The notes under the pieces: model-generated | Database searches by the model: none | What the model saw: only the letters and a program-made list of their open reading frames with translations | What the model was told of the DNA's origin: nothing | Made by a program: the position numbers and the translations under genes | Shown: in pieces, positions 8,620 to 16,976 of the stretch | Layout: each line of letters begins with the position of its first letter | How positions within the stretch are numbered: position 1 is the stretch's first letter | Origin: Myroides phaeus | GTDB taxonomy: Bacteria; Bacteroidota; Bacteroidia; Flavobacteriales; Flavobacteriaceae | DNA: 35,941 nt | Assembly (NCBI RefSeq): GCF_900099675.1 | Contig: NZ_FNDQ01000025.1 | Coordinates: 1-35,941 of the forward strand | Reading direction: 5' to 3'

Positions 8620-10605
8620 ATGAAACAAATAAACTATAACCGAAAAAAATTATCAGATCAAGTATTACTTGATCTTTACCAGAGGCTACTTAAACCTCGT
8701 ATGGTAGAAGAAAAAATGCTTATTCTTATTAGGCAGGGCAAGGTAACCAAATGGTTCTCTGGTATTGGGCAAGAGGCAATTTCTGTTGGAATTGTTGCTG
8801 CTTTAGAGCCAGATGAATATGTTTTACCAATGCATAGAAACTTGGGAGTTTTTACTTCTCGAGATATTCCACTACACCGATTATTCTCTCAATGGCAAGG
8901 AAAAGCAAATGGTTTTACAAAAGGAAGAGAACGCTCTTTTCATTTTGGAACTCAGGAATACCACATTGTTGGAATGATATCACACCTTGGTCCTCAGTTG
9001 GGAGTAGCTGATGGAATTGCCTTGGCACATAAATTGCGTAAACAAAAGAAGATAACTGCGGTGTTTACTGGTGAAGGGGGAACGTCGGAAGGAGACTTTC
9101 ACGAAGCGTTGAATATTGCTTCTGTGTGGGATTTACCAGTACTCTTTGTTATTGAAAATAATGGTTACGGATTGTCAACGCCTACTAATGAGCAATACCG
9201 ATGTAAACACTTGGCTGATAGAGCGCAAGGATATGGAATGGAAAGTCATATTATAGACGGAAATAATATCTTAGAAGTCTATACGCAAATTAGTGAGATT
9301 GCAGCGTCAATGCGAGAAAATCCACGCCCTGTATTGATTGAGTTTTTAACGTTTAGACGTAGAGGACATGAAGAAGCAAGTGGTACAAAGTATGTACCGC
9401 AAGAGTTAATGGATGAATGGGAACGCAAAGACCCATTGGAAAATTATCGTTCTTATCTATTAGCAGAAGGTGTGTTAACACCAGAAGTAGATGAGGTAAT
9501 GCGTCAAGCATTTAAAGAAGAGATAGATAGAGATTGGAAAGTAGTACAAGAAGAAGCACCAATTGTAGCTAATCTACAAGAGGAGTTATCAGATATGTAC
9601 GCGCCTTTTGTGTATGAAGAGGTAACGCCAACAGGAGAAAAGGAAAATATCCGTTTTATAGACGCTATTTCACAAGCGTTGAAAGAGTCATTTGAAAGAC
9701 ATCCTGAATTAGTTATAATGGGGCAAGATATTGCTGAGTACGGAGGAGCATTTAAAGTAACTGATGGTTTTGTAGATCTATTTGGCAAAGAACGCATTAG
9801 AAATACACCAATTTGTGAAAGTGCTGTTGTCTCTGCAGCTATGGGGTACTCAATTAATGGCGGAAAGGCGATTATGGAAATGCAGTTTGGTGATTTTGTG
9901 TCAACAGGCTTTAACCCAATTGTCAATTACTTGGCAAAAATTCATTACAGGTGGAATGAAAAAGCGGATGTAGTAGTGCGTATGCCTTGTGGTGGAGGTA
10001 CCCAAGCAGGACCATTTCACTCTCAAACAAATGAAGCGTGGTTTACCAAAACACCAGGACTTAAAGTTGTTTATCCTGCATTTCCTGTAGATGCAAAAGG
10101 ATTGATGAATACAGCGATAAATGATCCAAATCCTGTTATATTCTTTGAACATAAGCAATTGTATCGCAGTGTGTACCAGGATGTACCAAAAGATTATTAC
10201 ACAATTCCGTTTGGCAAGGCAACAATGTTGAGGGAAGGAGAAGATGTAACAATCATATCATTTGGAGCAGGAGTACATTGGGCATTAGAAACTTTAGATA
10301 AAAACCCAAAAATAAAAGCAGATTTAATAGATTTGCGTACCTTACAACCATTGGATGCCGAAACTATATTTAATTCCGTTAAGAAAACAAATAAAGTTAT
10401 AATTTTGCAAGAGGATTCAATGTTTGGAGGAGTTGCAAGTGATATATCAGCAATGATTATGGAAAACTGTTTTGAACATTTAGACGCACCAGTAAAGCGT
10501 GTGGCAAGTTTGGAAACAGCTATCCCATTTGTGAAAGCTTTGGAAGATCAATATCTACCTAAAAGTAGATTTGAACAAGCGTTAATAGAATTATTAGCGT
10601 ATTAA
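8620..10605 (+). CDS. Fused alpha/beta E1 of a 2-oxoacid dehydrogenase (branched-chain type)
   Basis: The protein (661 residues) joins both E1 subunits of a thiamine-pyrophosphate-dependent 2-oxoacid dehydrogenase, which decarboxylates a 2-oxoacid and passes the acyl group to the lipoyl domain of E2. The alpha half (about 1-330) has the TPP/Mg motif beginning GEGGTSEGDFHEAL at residue 151 and ending in the IENN pair near 179-181. The beta half (about 345-661) shows the typical MGQDIAEYGGAFKVT, TPICESAVVSAAMGYS and GGTQAGPFHSQ segments. Such fusions of about 660 residues are common in Bacteroidota and are usually assigned to branched-chain 2-oxoacids; the exact substrate cannot be read from sequence. 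No E2 or E3 gene is nearby, so partners must be encoded elsewhere. purC begins 31 bases after its stop, suggesting co-transcription with purC and the nitroreductase. Confidence 0.9.
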   Translation: MKQINYNRKKLSDQVLLDLYQRLLKPRMVEEKMLILIRQGKVTKWFSGIGQEAISVGIVAALEPDEYVLPMHRNLGVFTSRDIPLHRLFSQWQGKANGFTKGRERSFHFGTQEYHIVGMISHLGPQLGVADGIALAHKLRKQKKITAVFTGEGGTSEGDFHEALNIASVWDLPVLFVIENNGYGLSTPTNEQYRCKHLADRAQGYGMESHIIDGNNILEVYTQISEIAASMRENPRPVLIEFLTFRRRGHEEASGTKYVPQELMDEWERKDPLENYRSYLLAEGVLTPEVDEVMRQAFKEEIDRDWKVVQEEAPIVANLQEELSDMYAPFVYEEVTPTGEKENIRFIDAISQALKESFERHPELVIMGQDIAEYGGAFKVTDGFVDLFGKERIRNTPICESAVVSAAMGYSINGGKAIMEMQFGDFVSTGFNPIVNYLAKIHYRWNEKADVVVRMPCGGGTQAGPFHSQTNEAWFTKTPGLKVVYPAFPVDAKGLMNTAINDPNPVIFFEHKQLYRSVYQDVPKDYYTIPFGKATMLREGEDVTIISFGAGVHWALETLDKNPKIKADLIDLRTLQPLDAETIFNSVKKTNKVIILQEDSMFGGVASDISAMIMENCFEHLDAPVKRVASLETAIPFVKALEDQYLPKSRFEQALIELLAY

Positions 10606-10636
10606 GTAAGAAAGAACTACACAACTAAATAAAAAT

Positions 10637-11587
10637 ATGAATAACACAATCACAAAAACGAGTTTTGAGTTTCCAAATCAAAAGTCAGTTTATCACGGAA
10701 AAGTAAGAGAGGTTTACAATATCAACGACAACCTATTGGTTATGGTTGCTACGGATAGATTATCTGCATTTGACGTGATTATGCCAAAAGGGATTCCTTT
10801 TAAAGGGCAAATCTTGAACCAAATTGCAACGAAGTTTATGGAGATGACCAGTGATATTGTACCAAATTGGTTAGTCGCTACACCTGATCCTAATGTTGCT
10901 GTGGGACACGTTTGTGAGCCTTTTAAAGTAGAGATGGTCATTAGAGGATATCTTGCAGGGCATGCTGCTCGCGAATATGCTGCCGGAAAAAGAGTTTTAT
11001 GTGGTGTTACACTTGCAGAAGGTCTTAAAGAAAATGATAAACTTACATCACCAATTATTACGCCTTCTACTAAAGAGGAAATTGGGTTACACGATGTAGA
11101 TATTTCAAGAGAGGATATCTTGGCAAGGGGAATTGTTTCTGAAGAAGATTATTTGGTTTTAGAACAATATACACAGGCGCTTTATAAAAGAGGTAGCGAA
11201 ATTGCTGCGGCAAGAGGACTTATCTTAGTAGATACAAAGTATGAGTTTGGAAAGACAAAAGAAGGAAAGATTGTGTTAATAGACGAAATCCATACACCAG
11301 ATTCATCGCGTTATTTTTACGCGGATGGTTATGAGGAACGTCAAGCAAAAGGGGAGGCTCAAAAGCAATTGTCTAAAGAGTTTGTTAGACAATGGTTGAT
11401 TGGTAACGGTTTTCAAGGGCAAGAAGGTCAACAAGTACCTGAAATGACAGATGAATATATTACATCAGTTTCAGAACGCTATATTGAATTGTATGAAAAA
11501 ATTATAGGTGAACCTTTTGTAAAAGCCGATGTATCAAATATTAATGAGAGAATAGAAAAGAATGTTTTAGCTTTTTTAGCTAAATAA
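10637..11587 (+). CDS. purC: SAICAR synthase (phosphoribosylaminoimidazole-succinocarboxamide synthase)
   Basis: This cytoplasmic enzyme of purine biosynthesis ligates aspartate to CAIR using ATP, giving SAICAR. The 316-residue length fits the longer SAICAR synthases seen in Bacteroidota. Signature segments are visible: HGKVREVY (20-27) in the nucleotide-binding region, [10 protein letters not shown] (38-47), [12 protein letters not shown] in the middle, and VDTKYEFG followed by [12 protein letters not shown]. It follows the E1 gene by 31 bases and precedes the nitroreductase by 3, with no terminator between, so the three probably form one transcript. This purine gene is separated from any other pur gene in the window. 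Confidence 0.97.
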   Translation: MNNTITKTSFEFPNQKSVYHGKVREVYNINDNLLVMVATDRLSAFDVIMPKGIPFKGQILNQIATKFMEMTSDIVPNWLVATPDPNVAVGHVCEPFKVEMVIRGYLAGHAAREYAAGKRVLCGVTLAEGLKENDKLTSPIITPSTKEEIGLHDVDISREDILARGIVSEEDYLVLEQYTQALYKRGSEIAAARGLILVDTKYEFGKTKEGKIVLIDEIHTPDSSRYFYADGYEERQAKGEAQKQLSKEFVRQWLIGNGFQGQEGQQVPEMTDEYITSVSERYIELYEKIIGEPFVKADVSNINERIEKNVLAFLAK

Positions 11588-11590
11588 TTA

Positions 11591-12235
11591 ATGTTGAAAA
11601 TGGAATTATTAAATAGTTTACAGTGGCGATATGCTACTAAACGTTACAATAGTGAGGTTAAATTAAGTGATGAGGTAGTGATGCAGATTGTAGAAACAGC
11701 ACGCATGGCACCAACATCATCAGGATTACAACCTTTTGAAATGATTTTAATTAAAAATCAAGAGTTAAAAGAGAAGTTGGTTCCTGTAGCAATGAATCAG
11801 GTGCAAGTAAAAGAGTGTTCACATTTATTGGTATTTGCTGCTTGGGATACGTATACTGAAGCGCGTATAGATAGTGTTTTTGACAATATGGAAACTATTC
11901 GCGAGATGGCAAAAGGAGAAATGAACGATTATAAAAACTCGCTTAAAACTCATTTCGGTTCATTAACAGAGGAACAACAATTTCAACACGCAGCAAGACA
12001 AGCATATATTGCATTTGGTTTAGCTATTGGAGCAGCGGCAGAGTTAAAAGTTGACGCTTCGCCAATGGAAGGGTTTCACAATGATCAAATGGATGAGGTG
12101 TTAGGACTTACTGCAAAAGGATTAAAAAGCGTAACTATTTTAGCATTGGGAGAAAGAGATCATGAAAATGATTGGTTAGCTCCGATGAAAAAAGTGCGAT
12201 TCTCATTAGAGTCAATTTTAACTGTTATAGAGTAA
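11591..12235 (+). CDS. Nitroreductase-family NAD(P)H-dependent oxidoreductase
   Basis: This 214-residue flavoprotein belongs to the FMN-dependent nitroreductase family. Near the N-terminus it has the RYATKRYN segment, followed by ARMAPTSSGLQPFEMILI, which corresponds to the FMN-contacting Ser/Ala-Pro-Ser region. The middle has the QAYIAFGLAIGAAAEL helix and the P-MEGF loop. Members reduce nitro compounds, quinones or flavins; the physiological substrate is unknown. It starts 3 bases after the purC stop. The first ATG (11591) and a second one at 11600 are both possible, and neither has a clear ribosome-binding site. A terminator follows 25 bases after the stop, closing the operon. Confidence 0.9.
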   Translation: MLKMELLNSLQWRYATKRYNSEVKLSDEVVMQIVETARMAPTSSGLQPFEMILIKNQELKEKLVPVAMNQVQVKECSHLLVFAAWDTYTEARIDSVFDNMETIREMAKGEMNDYKNSLKTHFGSLTEEQQFQHAARQAYIAFGLAIGAAAELKVDASPMEGFHNDQMDEVLGLTAKGLKSVTILALGERDHENDWLAPMKKVRFSLESILTVIE

Positions 12236-12260
12236 AAAAAGCAGTGTCTAATATAAGCTT

Positions 12261-12287
12261 AAAACCCGTCTGATGACGGGTTTTTTT
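12261..12287 (+). terminator. Terminator of the E1-purC-nitroreductase operon
   Basis: A perfect 10-bp stem (AAAACCCGTC with GACGGGTTTT) with a TGAT loop is followed by a run of T. Confidence 0.92.
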
Positions 12288-12485
12288 GTTGAAATACGAT
12301 TATCATATTAATAATCTATAAATAGTGAATTAACAAAATATTTTGTTTTTAATAATTAAATGCAGGGTTGATTATTAAAATAATAATTGAGATGTGCATT
12401 AATTGGTAATAATGTAGTGTTATAAATTAGCTTTTTTATCGATATTATTCTATATTCGTAACCGGTAAATTAGTACATTTTTACG

Positions 12486-14891
12486 ATGAGTCAAAAAGAA
12501 ACAAATATGGCTCTTTCTTACGAAGATTTTAAGAAAGAGGTAATTCAAGATTATAAAATTGCTAAGTTAAGTAGAGAATGTAGTTTACTTGGTAGACGTG
12601 AAGTTCTTACTGGAAAAGCGAAGTTTGGAATTTTTGGTGATGGAAAAGAAGTGCCACAATTGGCATTAGCTAAAGCTTTTCAAAACGGTGATTTTAGATC
12701 AGGTTACTATCGCGATCAAACATTTATGATGGCGATTGGAGAGTTAACAGTTGAGCAGTTTTTTGCAGGACTTTTTGGACATGCTGATTTAGCGTATGAT
12801 CCAATGTCTGGAGGACGTCAAATGGGTGGACACTTTGCTACGCATAGTGTTGATGAAAATGGAAACTGGAATAAATTAGTAAATCAAAAGAACTCAAGTG
12901 CGGATATTTCTCCTACAGCTGGGCAAATGCCAAGATTGTTAGGTTTAGCACAAGCTTCAAAGTATTATAGAGAATTTGCTGAAGCAGATGCAGAAGGTAA
13001 TTTTTCTGTTAATGGTAATGAAGTAGCTTGGGGAACAATTGGTAATGCTTCTACGTCAGAAGGATTGTTTTTTGAAACAATTAATGCAGCTGGTGTATTA
13101 CAAGTGCCAATGGTTATGAGTGTTTGGGATGACAATTACGGAATCTCTGTTCACGCAAAATATCAAACTACAAAAGAAAACATCTCTGAAATCTTAAAAG
13201 GATTTCAACGTGATGATAAAGGAAACGGTTACGAAATCTTAAGAGTAAACGGATGGGATTATGTTTCTTTAATTGAAACGTATGCAAAAGCTTCAAAAAT
13301 TGCAAGAGAAGAACATATACCAGTTTTAATTCACGTACAAGAGCTTACACAACCACAAGGACACTCAACTTCAGGGTCTCATGAGAGATATAAAAGTAAA
13401 GAGCGTTTAGAGTGGGAAGCAGAGAAAGATTGTGTTTTACAATTTAGAAATTGGATTATTAGTTCAGACATCGCTACAACAGAAGAGTTAGATGAATTAG
13501 ATAAACAATTGAAAAAAGAGGTTCTTGATGGTAAAAAATCTGCTTGGAAAGCATATTTAGATCCAATTGTAGCAGAAAGAGACCAATTAGTAGCAGTGTT
13601 AAATACTGTTGCTGCTTCAAGTCCAAACCGCGTTTTCTTAGAGAAATTTGCAAGTGATTTAGCAGGAATAAAAGAGCCAATCCGCAAAGATGTAATTACT
13701 GTAGCGCGTAAAGCGTTGCGCATGGTAGTGAAAGAAGCTGGGAAAGGAACTTTAGTTCAGTTTATTGAAAACTACTTTGAACAAAATCAAGGTAGATATA
13801 GTTCTCATTTAATGTCTGAAACAGCTCACAAAGCTACATTGGTTAATGAGGTATTACCTACTTATGATGAAACATCAGAGGTAGTAGATGCACGTTTAAT
13901 TTTGAAAGATAACTTTGATTTTATCTTGGAGAAACATAAAAACGTGATGATTTTTGGAGAAGACGCTGGTAATATCGGTGACGTAAACCAAGGATTAGAA
14001 GGATTACAAGAAAAACACGGATTAAATAGAGTATCAGATACAGGTATTCGTGAGGCTACAATTTTAGGACAAGGAATTGGAATGGCAATGAGAGGATTAC
14101 GTCCGATTGCAGAAATTCAGTACTTAGATTATTTATTGTACGCTATTCAAATTATGAGTGATGACTTGGCTACATTACAATATAGAACTGTCGGTCGTCA
14201 AAAAGCACCATTGATTGTAAGAACACGTGGACACCGTTTAGAGGGAATTTGGCATTCAGGTTCTCCTATGGGAATGATTATTAATGCAATAAGAGGGATG
14301 CACGTTTTAGTACCTCGTAATATGACTAAAGCAGCTGGTTTCTATAATACATTAATGGAAAGTGATGAGCCAGCGTTGTTAATCGAATGTTTGAATGGAT
14401 ACCGTTTGAAAGAAACGATGCCAACAAATTTAGGAGAGTTTAAAACACCGATTGGAGTAGTAGAAACAATCAAAGAAGGTAAAGATATTACTGTGGTTTC
14501 TTACGGATCTACTTTGAGAATTGTAGAGCAAGCTGCACAAGAATTATTGGAGTTAGGTATTGAAGTGGAAATTATTGATGCACAGTCTTTATTGCCATTT
14601 GATGTTAATCATGATATCGTTAAGAGTTTAGCTAAAACAAATCGTTTGTTAGTAATCGACGAAGACGTACCAGGAGGAGCATCAGCGTATATCTTACAAA
14701 AAGTATTAGAAGAACAAAAAGGTTACCGTCATTTAGACAGTGAACCACAAACTTTGACAGCTAAAGCGCACAGACCAGCTTATGGAACAGATGGAGATTA
14801 CTTCTCAAAACCATCAGCTGAAGATGTATTTGAAAAAATTTATGCGATTATGAATGAGGTAAATCCAAGTTTATATCCAGCATTATACTAG
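12486..14891 (+). CDS. Large fused alpha/beta E1-type 2-oxoacid dehydrogenase (thiamine-dependent)
   Basis: This 801-residue protein again has an E1-alpha-like N-terminal half (about 1-400) and an E1-beta-like C-terminal half (about 455-801; IFGEDAGNIGDVNQGL, DTGIREATILGQGIGM, RTRGHRLEGIWHSGSPMG). It is a family distinct from the 661-residue fusion and is known across flavobacteria, where it is annotated as a transketolase-like or 2-oxoisovalerate dehydrogenase E1. The TPP motif is unusual: GNASTSEG at 186-193 replaces the GDG start, and the end is WDDN (214-217) instead of NN. Binding may still occur, but the substrate is uncertain. Two starts are possible, 12486 and ATG 12510; neither has a strong ribosome-binding site. 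It has its own 250-base upstream region, with TATATTCG at 12451-12458 a near match to a -7 box, and its own terminator, so it is probably monocistronic. Confidence 0.85.
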   Translation: MSQKETNMALSYEDFKKEVIQDYKIAKLSRECSLLGRREVLTGKAKFGIFGDGKEVPQLALAKAFQNGDFRSGYYRDQTFMMAIGELTVEQFFAGLFGHADLAYDPMSGGRQMGGHFATHSVDENGNWNKLVNQKNSSADISPTAGQMPRLLGLAQASKYYREFAEADAEGNFSVNGNEVAWGTIGNASTSEGLFFETINAAGVLQVPMVMSVWDDNYGISVHAKYQTTKENISEILKGFQRDDKGNGYEILRVNGWDYVSLIETYAKASKIAREEHIPVLIHVQELTQPQGHSTSGSHERYKSKERLEWEAEKDCVLQFRNWIISSDIATTEELDELDKQLKKEVLDGKKSAWKAYLDPIVAERDQLVAVLNTVAASSPNRVFLEKFASDLAGIKEPIRKDVITVARKALRMVVKEAGKGTLVQFIENYFEQNQGRYSSHLMSETAHKATLVNEVLPTYDETSEVVDARLILKDNFDFILEKHKNVMIFGEDAGNIGDVNQGLEGLQEKHGLNRVSDTGIREATILGQGIGMAMRGLRPIAEIQYLDYLLYAIQIMSDDLATLQYRTVGRQKAPLIVRTRGHRLEGIWHSGSPMGMIINAIRGMHVLVPRNMTKAAGFYNTLMESDEPALLIECLNGYRLKETMPTNLGEFKTPIGVVETIKEGKDITVVSYGSTLRIVEQAAQELLELGIEVEIIDAQSLLPFDVNHDIVKSLAKTNRLLVIDEDVPGGASAYILQKVLEEQKGYRHLDSEPQTLTAKAHRPAYGTDGDYFSKPSAEDVFEKIYAIMNEVNPSLYPALY

Positions 14892-14902
14892 TATAGTTAT
14901 AT

Positions 14903-14938
14903 AAGAAAACCTTTCATATTGAAAGGTTTTCTTTTTTT
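14903..14938 (+). terminator. Terminator after the large E1 gene
   Basis: A 13-bp stem (AAGAAAACCTTTC at 14903-14915 with GAAAGGTTTTCTT at 14921-14933) and a 5-base loop are followed by T residues. Confidence 0.92.
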
Positions 14939-15095
14939 AATTCACTTTTTATCGAATAAAATACATCATAGAATAGGTAATATTCTCAATTTATGATTGT
15001 ATTTTTATATTAAAATCATTTTTATTGTTAGTAAAGTTAAAGGTGTTTGGTATTAAATAGTTTTGTATTTATTATGAAAGCATATAAAATATCAT

Positions 15096-15103
15096 TAATT
15101 TTG
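15096..15103 (+). promoter_or_regulatory. Candidate -7 box (TAATTTTG)
   Basis: An exact match to TAnnTTTG lies 28 bases before the start of the oxoamine synthase gene. No TTG is seen at the expected -33 spacing. Confidence 0.5.
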
Positions 15104-15131
15104 CATTTGTTTTTTTAAACATAGTTATATT

Positions 15132-16397
15132 ATGGTAAACGATTTATTTGACAGAATACAGAAAAATAAAGGGCCTTTAGGAAAATGGGCATCTCAAGCA
15201 GAAGGATATTATGTTTTCCCTAAGTTAGAGGGGCCTTTGTCAAATCGTATGATGTTTCATGGAAAAGAAGTTATTAACTGGAGTATCAATGATTATTTAG
15301 GTTTATCTAATCACCCAGAAGTAAGAAAAGTAGATGCAGAAGCAGCAGCAGAATATGGAGCAGCATATCCAATGGGAGCTCGTATGATGTCAGGACATAC
15401 TTCTATGCACGAACAATTACAAAATGAGTTAGCTGCGTTCGTAAAGAAAGAAGCTGCTTATTTATTAAACTTTGGTTACCAAGGAATGGTGTCTATTATT
15501 GATGCATTGGTTACTAAAAACGACGTTATTGTATATGACGTAGATTCTCACGCATGTATTATCGACGGTGTTCGTTTACATATGGGAAAACGTTTTACGT
15601 ATAAACATAACGACATTGAGAGTTTAGAAAAAAACTTAGATAGAGCTACTAAAATGGCTGAAACAACTGGAGGTGGTATTTTAGTTATTACTGAAGGTGT
15701 ATTCGGAATGAGAGGTCAGCAAGGTAAATTGAAAGAGATTGTTGCTTTAAAAGATAAATACAATTTCCGTTTATTAGTTGATGATGCTCACGGATTTGGT
15801 ACTTTAGGTGCAACAGGAGCTGGAGCAGGTGAAGAGCAAGGATGTCAAGATGGTATTGATGTTTATTTCTCTACTTTTGCTAAGTCAATGGCATCAATTG
15901 GAGCTTTTGTAGCTGCAGATAAAGATATTATTGATTACTTAAAATACAATTTACGTTCTCAAATGTTTGCTAAATCATTGCCAATGATTTTTACATTAGG
16001 AGCGTTAAAACGTTTAGATTTATTACGTTCTAATCCAGGATTGAAAGATAAATTATGGGAGAATGTGAACTTACTTCAAAACGGATTAAAAGAAAGAGGA
16101 TTTAATATTGGTGATACGAATACTTGTGTTACTCCTGTTTACTTAGAAGGAAGTATTCCAGAGGCAATGGTTATGGTAAATGACTTACGTGAAAACTACA
16201 GCATTTTCTTATCTATTGTTGTGTATCCAGTTATTCCAAAAGGAATTATTTTATTGAGAATGATCCCAACTGCTACTCACACTAAAGAAGATATTGCTGA
16301 GACTTTATCTGCTTATGAAGCAATTCGTGAGAAGTTAGAAAACGGTACTTATAAGCAAATTGCTGAACAAACTACTGTTGACGTTTCTAATGAATAG
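15132..16397 (+). CDS. Alpha-oxoamine synthase; probable cysteate/serine acyltransferase of sulfonolipid or sphingoid base synthesis
   Basis: This is a 421-residue pyridoxal-phosphate enzyme of the serine palmitoyltransferase / 8-amino-7-oxononanoate synthase family, which condenses an amino acid with an acyl thioester. The PLP lysine is K251 in FAKSMASIGAF. DDAHGFG at 217-223 supplies the Asp and His that contact the cofactor, and H140 in DSHAC is the ring-stacking His. No bioF, bioA or kbl-type neighbours are present, so biotin or threonine degradation is unlikely from context. Flavobacteria make capnine-type sulfonolipids with such an enzyme (cysteate-fatty acyltransferase), needed in F. 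johnsoniae for normal gliding, and this protein closely resembles my memory of that flavobacterial group. A serine substrate cannot be excluded. It is monocistronic, with its own promoter candidate and terminator. Confidence 0.85.
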   Translation: MVNDLFDRIQKNKGPLGKWASQAEGYYVFPKLEGPLSNRMMFHGKEVINWSINDYLGLSNHPEVRKVDAEAAAEYGAAYPMGARMMSGHTSMHEQLQNELAAFVKKEAAYLLNFGYQGMVSIIDALVTKNDVIVYDVDSHACIIDGVRLHMGKRFTYKHNDIESLEKNLDRATKMAETTGGGILVITEGVFGMRGQQGKLKEIVALKDKYNFRLLVDDAHGFGTLGATGAGAGEEQGCQDGIDVYFSTFAKSMASIGAFVAADKDIIDYLKYNLRSQMFAKSLPMIFTLGALKRLDLLRSNPGLKDKLWENVNLLQNGLKERGFNIGDTNTCVTPVYLEGSIPEAMVMVNDLRENYSIFLSIVVYPVIPKGIILLRMIPTATHTKEDIAETLSAYEAIREKLENGTYKQIAEQTTVDVSNE

Positions 16398-16418
16398 TTA
16401 GAATATTACACTATATAT

Positions 16419-16453
16419 GAAAGGGAATCCATTATTATGGGTTCCCTTTTTTT
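16419..16453 (+). terminator. Terminator after the oxoamine synthase gene
   Basis: The stem AAAGGGAATCC (16420-16430) with GGGTTCCCTTT, including one G-U pair, is followed by a T tract. Confidence 0.88.
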
Positions 16454-16558
16454 GTTATTAAATAGCTATAATTATTGTCTTATTTATGAGAATATAGAGC
16501 TTTTAATAAATTTAGGTTACCTTGCAGTAATGATTGTTTTATAATGCTTACTTGTAAT

Positions 16559-16927
16559 ATGAAGTGTTTAGTTGTTTTACTTAGTGTTGGTTTTATGTTT
16601 AGCTCTTGTAATAATTTGCGACCAGATTGTGAAGCATTGACTAAGAGTGAATTGCAAATGGAGTGTGTTATTATAGCAAGTGAATTGCCTACACAAAAAT
16701 CAAGTAACTATTTTGTTTTAAAAGGGACAAATATTTATACGAATAGTGCCAAAACAATTATAGATCCGGGAAGAAGATGGAGTCAATATAAAAAGTATAT
16801 TGAAGTAGGAGATACGCTTATTAAAAGAAAGGGGGAATTGACAGCGTATATTCACAAAAAAGGAGAGGTACTTGTATTTCCTTGGAAATGTGGAGGAGAA
16901 GTTTACAATGATTTGATAAAGGAGTAA
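16559..16927 (+). CDS. Small lipoprotein of unknown function
   Basis: From the ATG at 16559 the product has 122 residues and begins with a short basic and hydrophobic signal ending in a lipobox, FSSC, with Cys17 as the lipid-modified residue. An in-frame ATG at 16544 would add five residues (MLTCN) before the natural-looking MKCLVVLL start, so I prefer 16559. The mature part has several more cysteines (RPDCEAL, LQMECVI, FPWKCGGE) that might form disulfides. No family is recognised. It is probably anchored in the outer or inner membrane on the periplasmic side. It is convergent with the transporter gene downstream and shares a bidirectional terminator with it. Confidence 0.8.
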   Translation: MKCLVVLLSVGFMFSSCNNLRPDCEALTKSELQMECVIIASELPTQKSSNYFVLKGTNIYTNSAKTIIDPGRRWSQYKKYIEVGDTLIKRKGELTAYIHKKGEVLVFPWKCGGEVYNDLIKE

Positions 16928-16940
16928 GTTTGAAGATATA

Positions 16941-16968
16941 AAAAAGGAAGCCCAAAAGCTTCCTTTTT
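16941..16968. terminator. Bidirectional terminator
   Basis: A perfect 11-bp stem (AAAAAGGAAGC with GCTTCCTTTTT) with a 6-base loop lies between the convergent lipoprotein and exporter genes. A-rich and T-rich flanks allow use on both strands. Confidence 0.92.
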
Positions 16969-16976
16969 AATTTGTA

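Noticed and set aside
9504..9926. Minus-strand open frame inside the E1 gene
   Set aside because: It lies fully inside a clear enzyme gene and encodes a compositionally odd antisense protein without any motif.
13379..13723. Minus-strand open frame inside the large E1 gene
   Set aside because: An antisense shadow of a conserved coding region, with no start signal.
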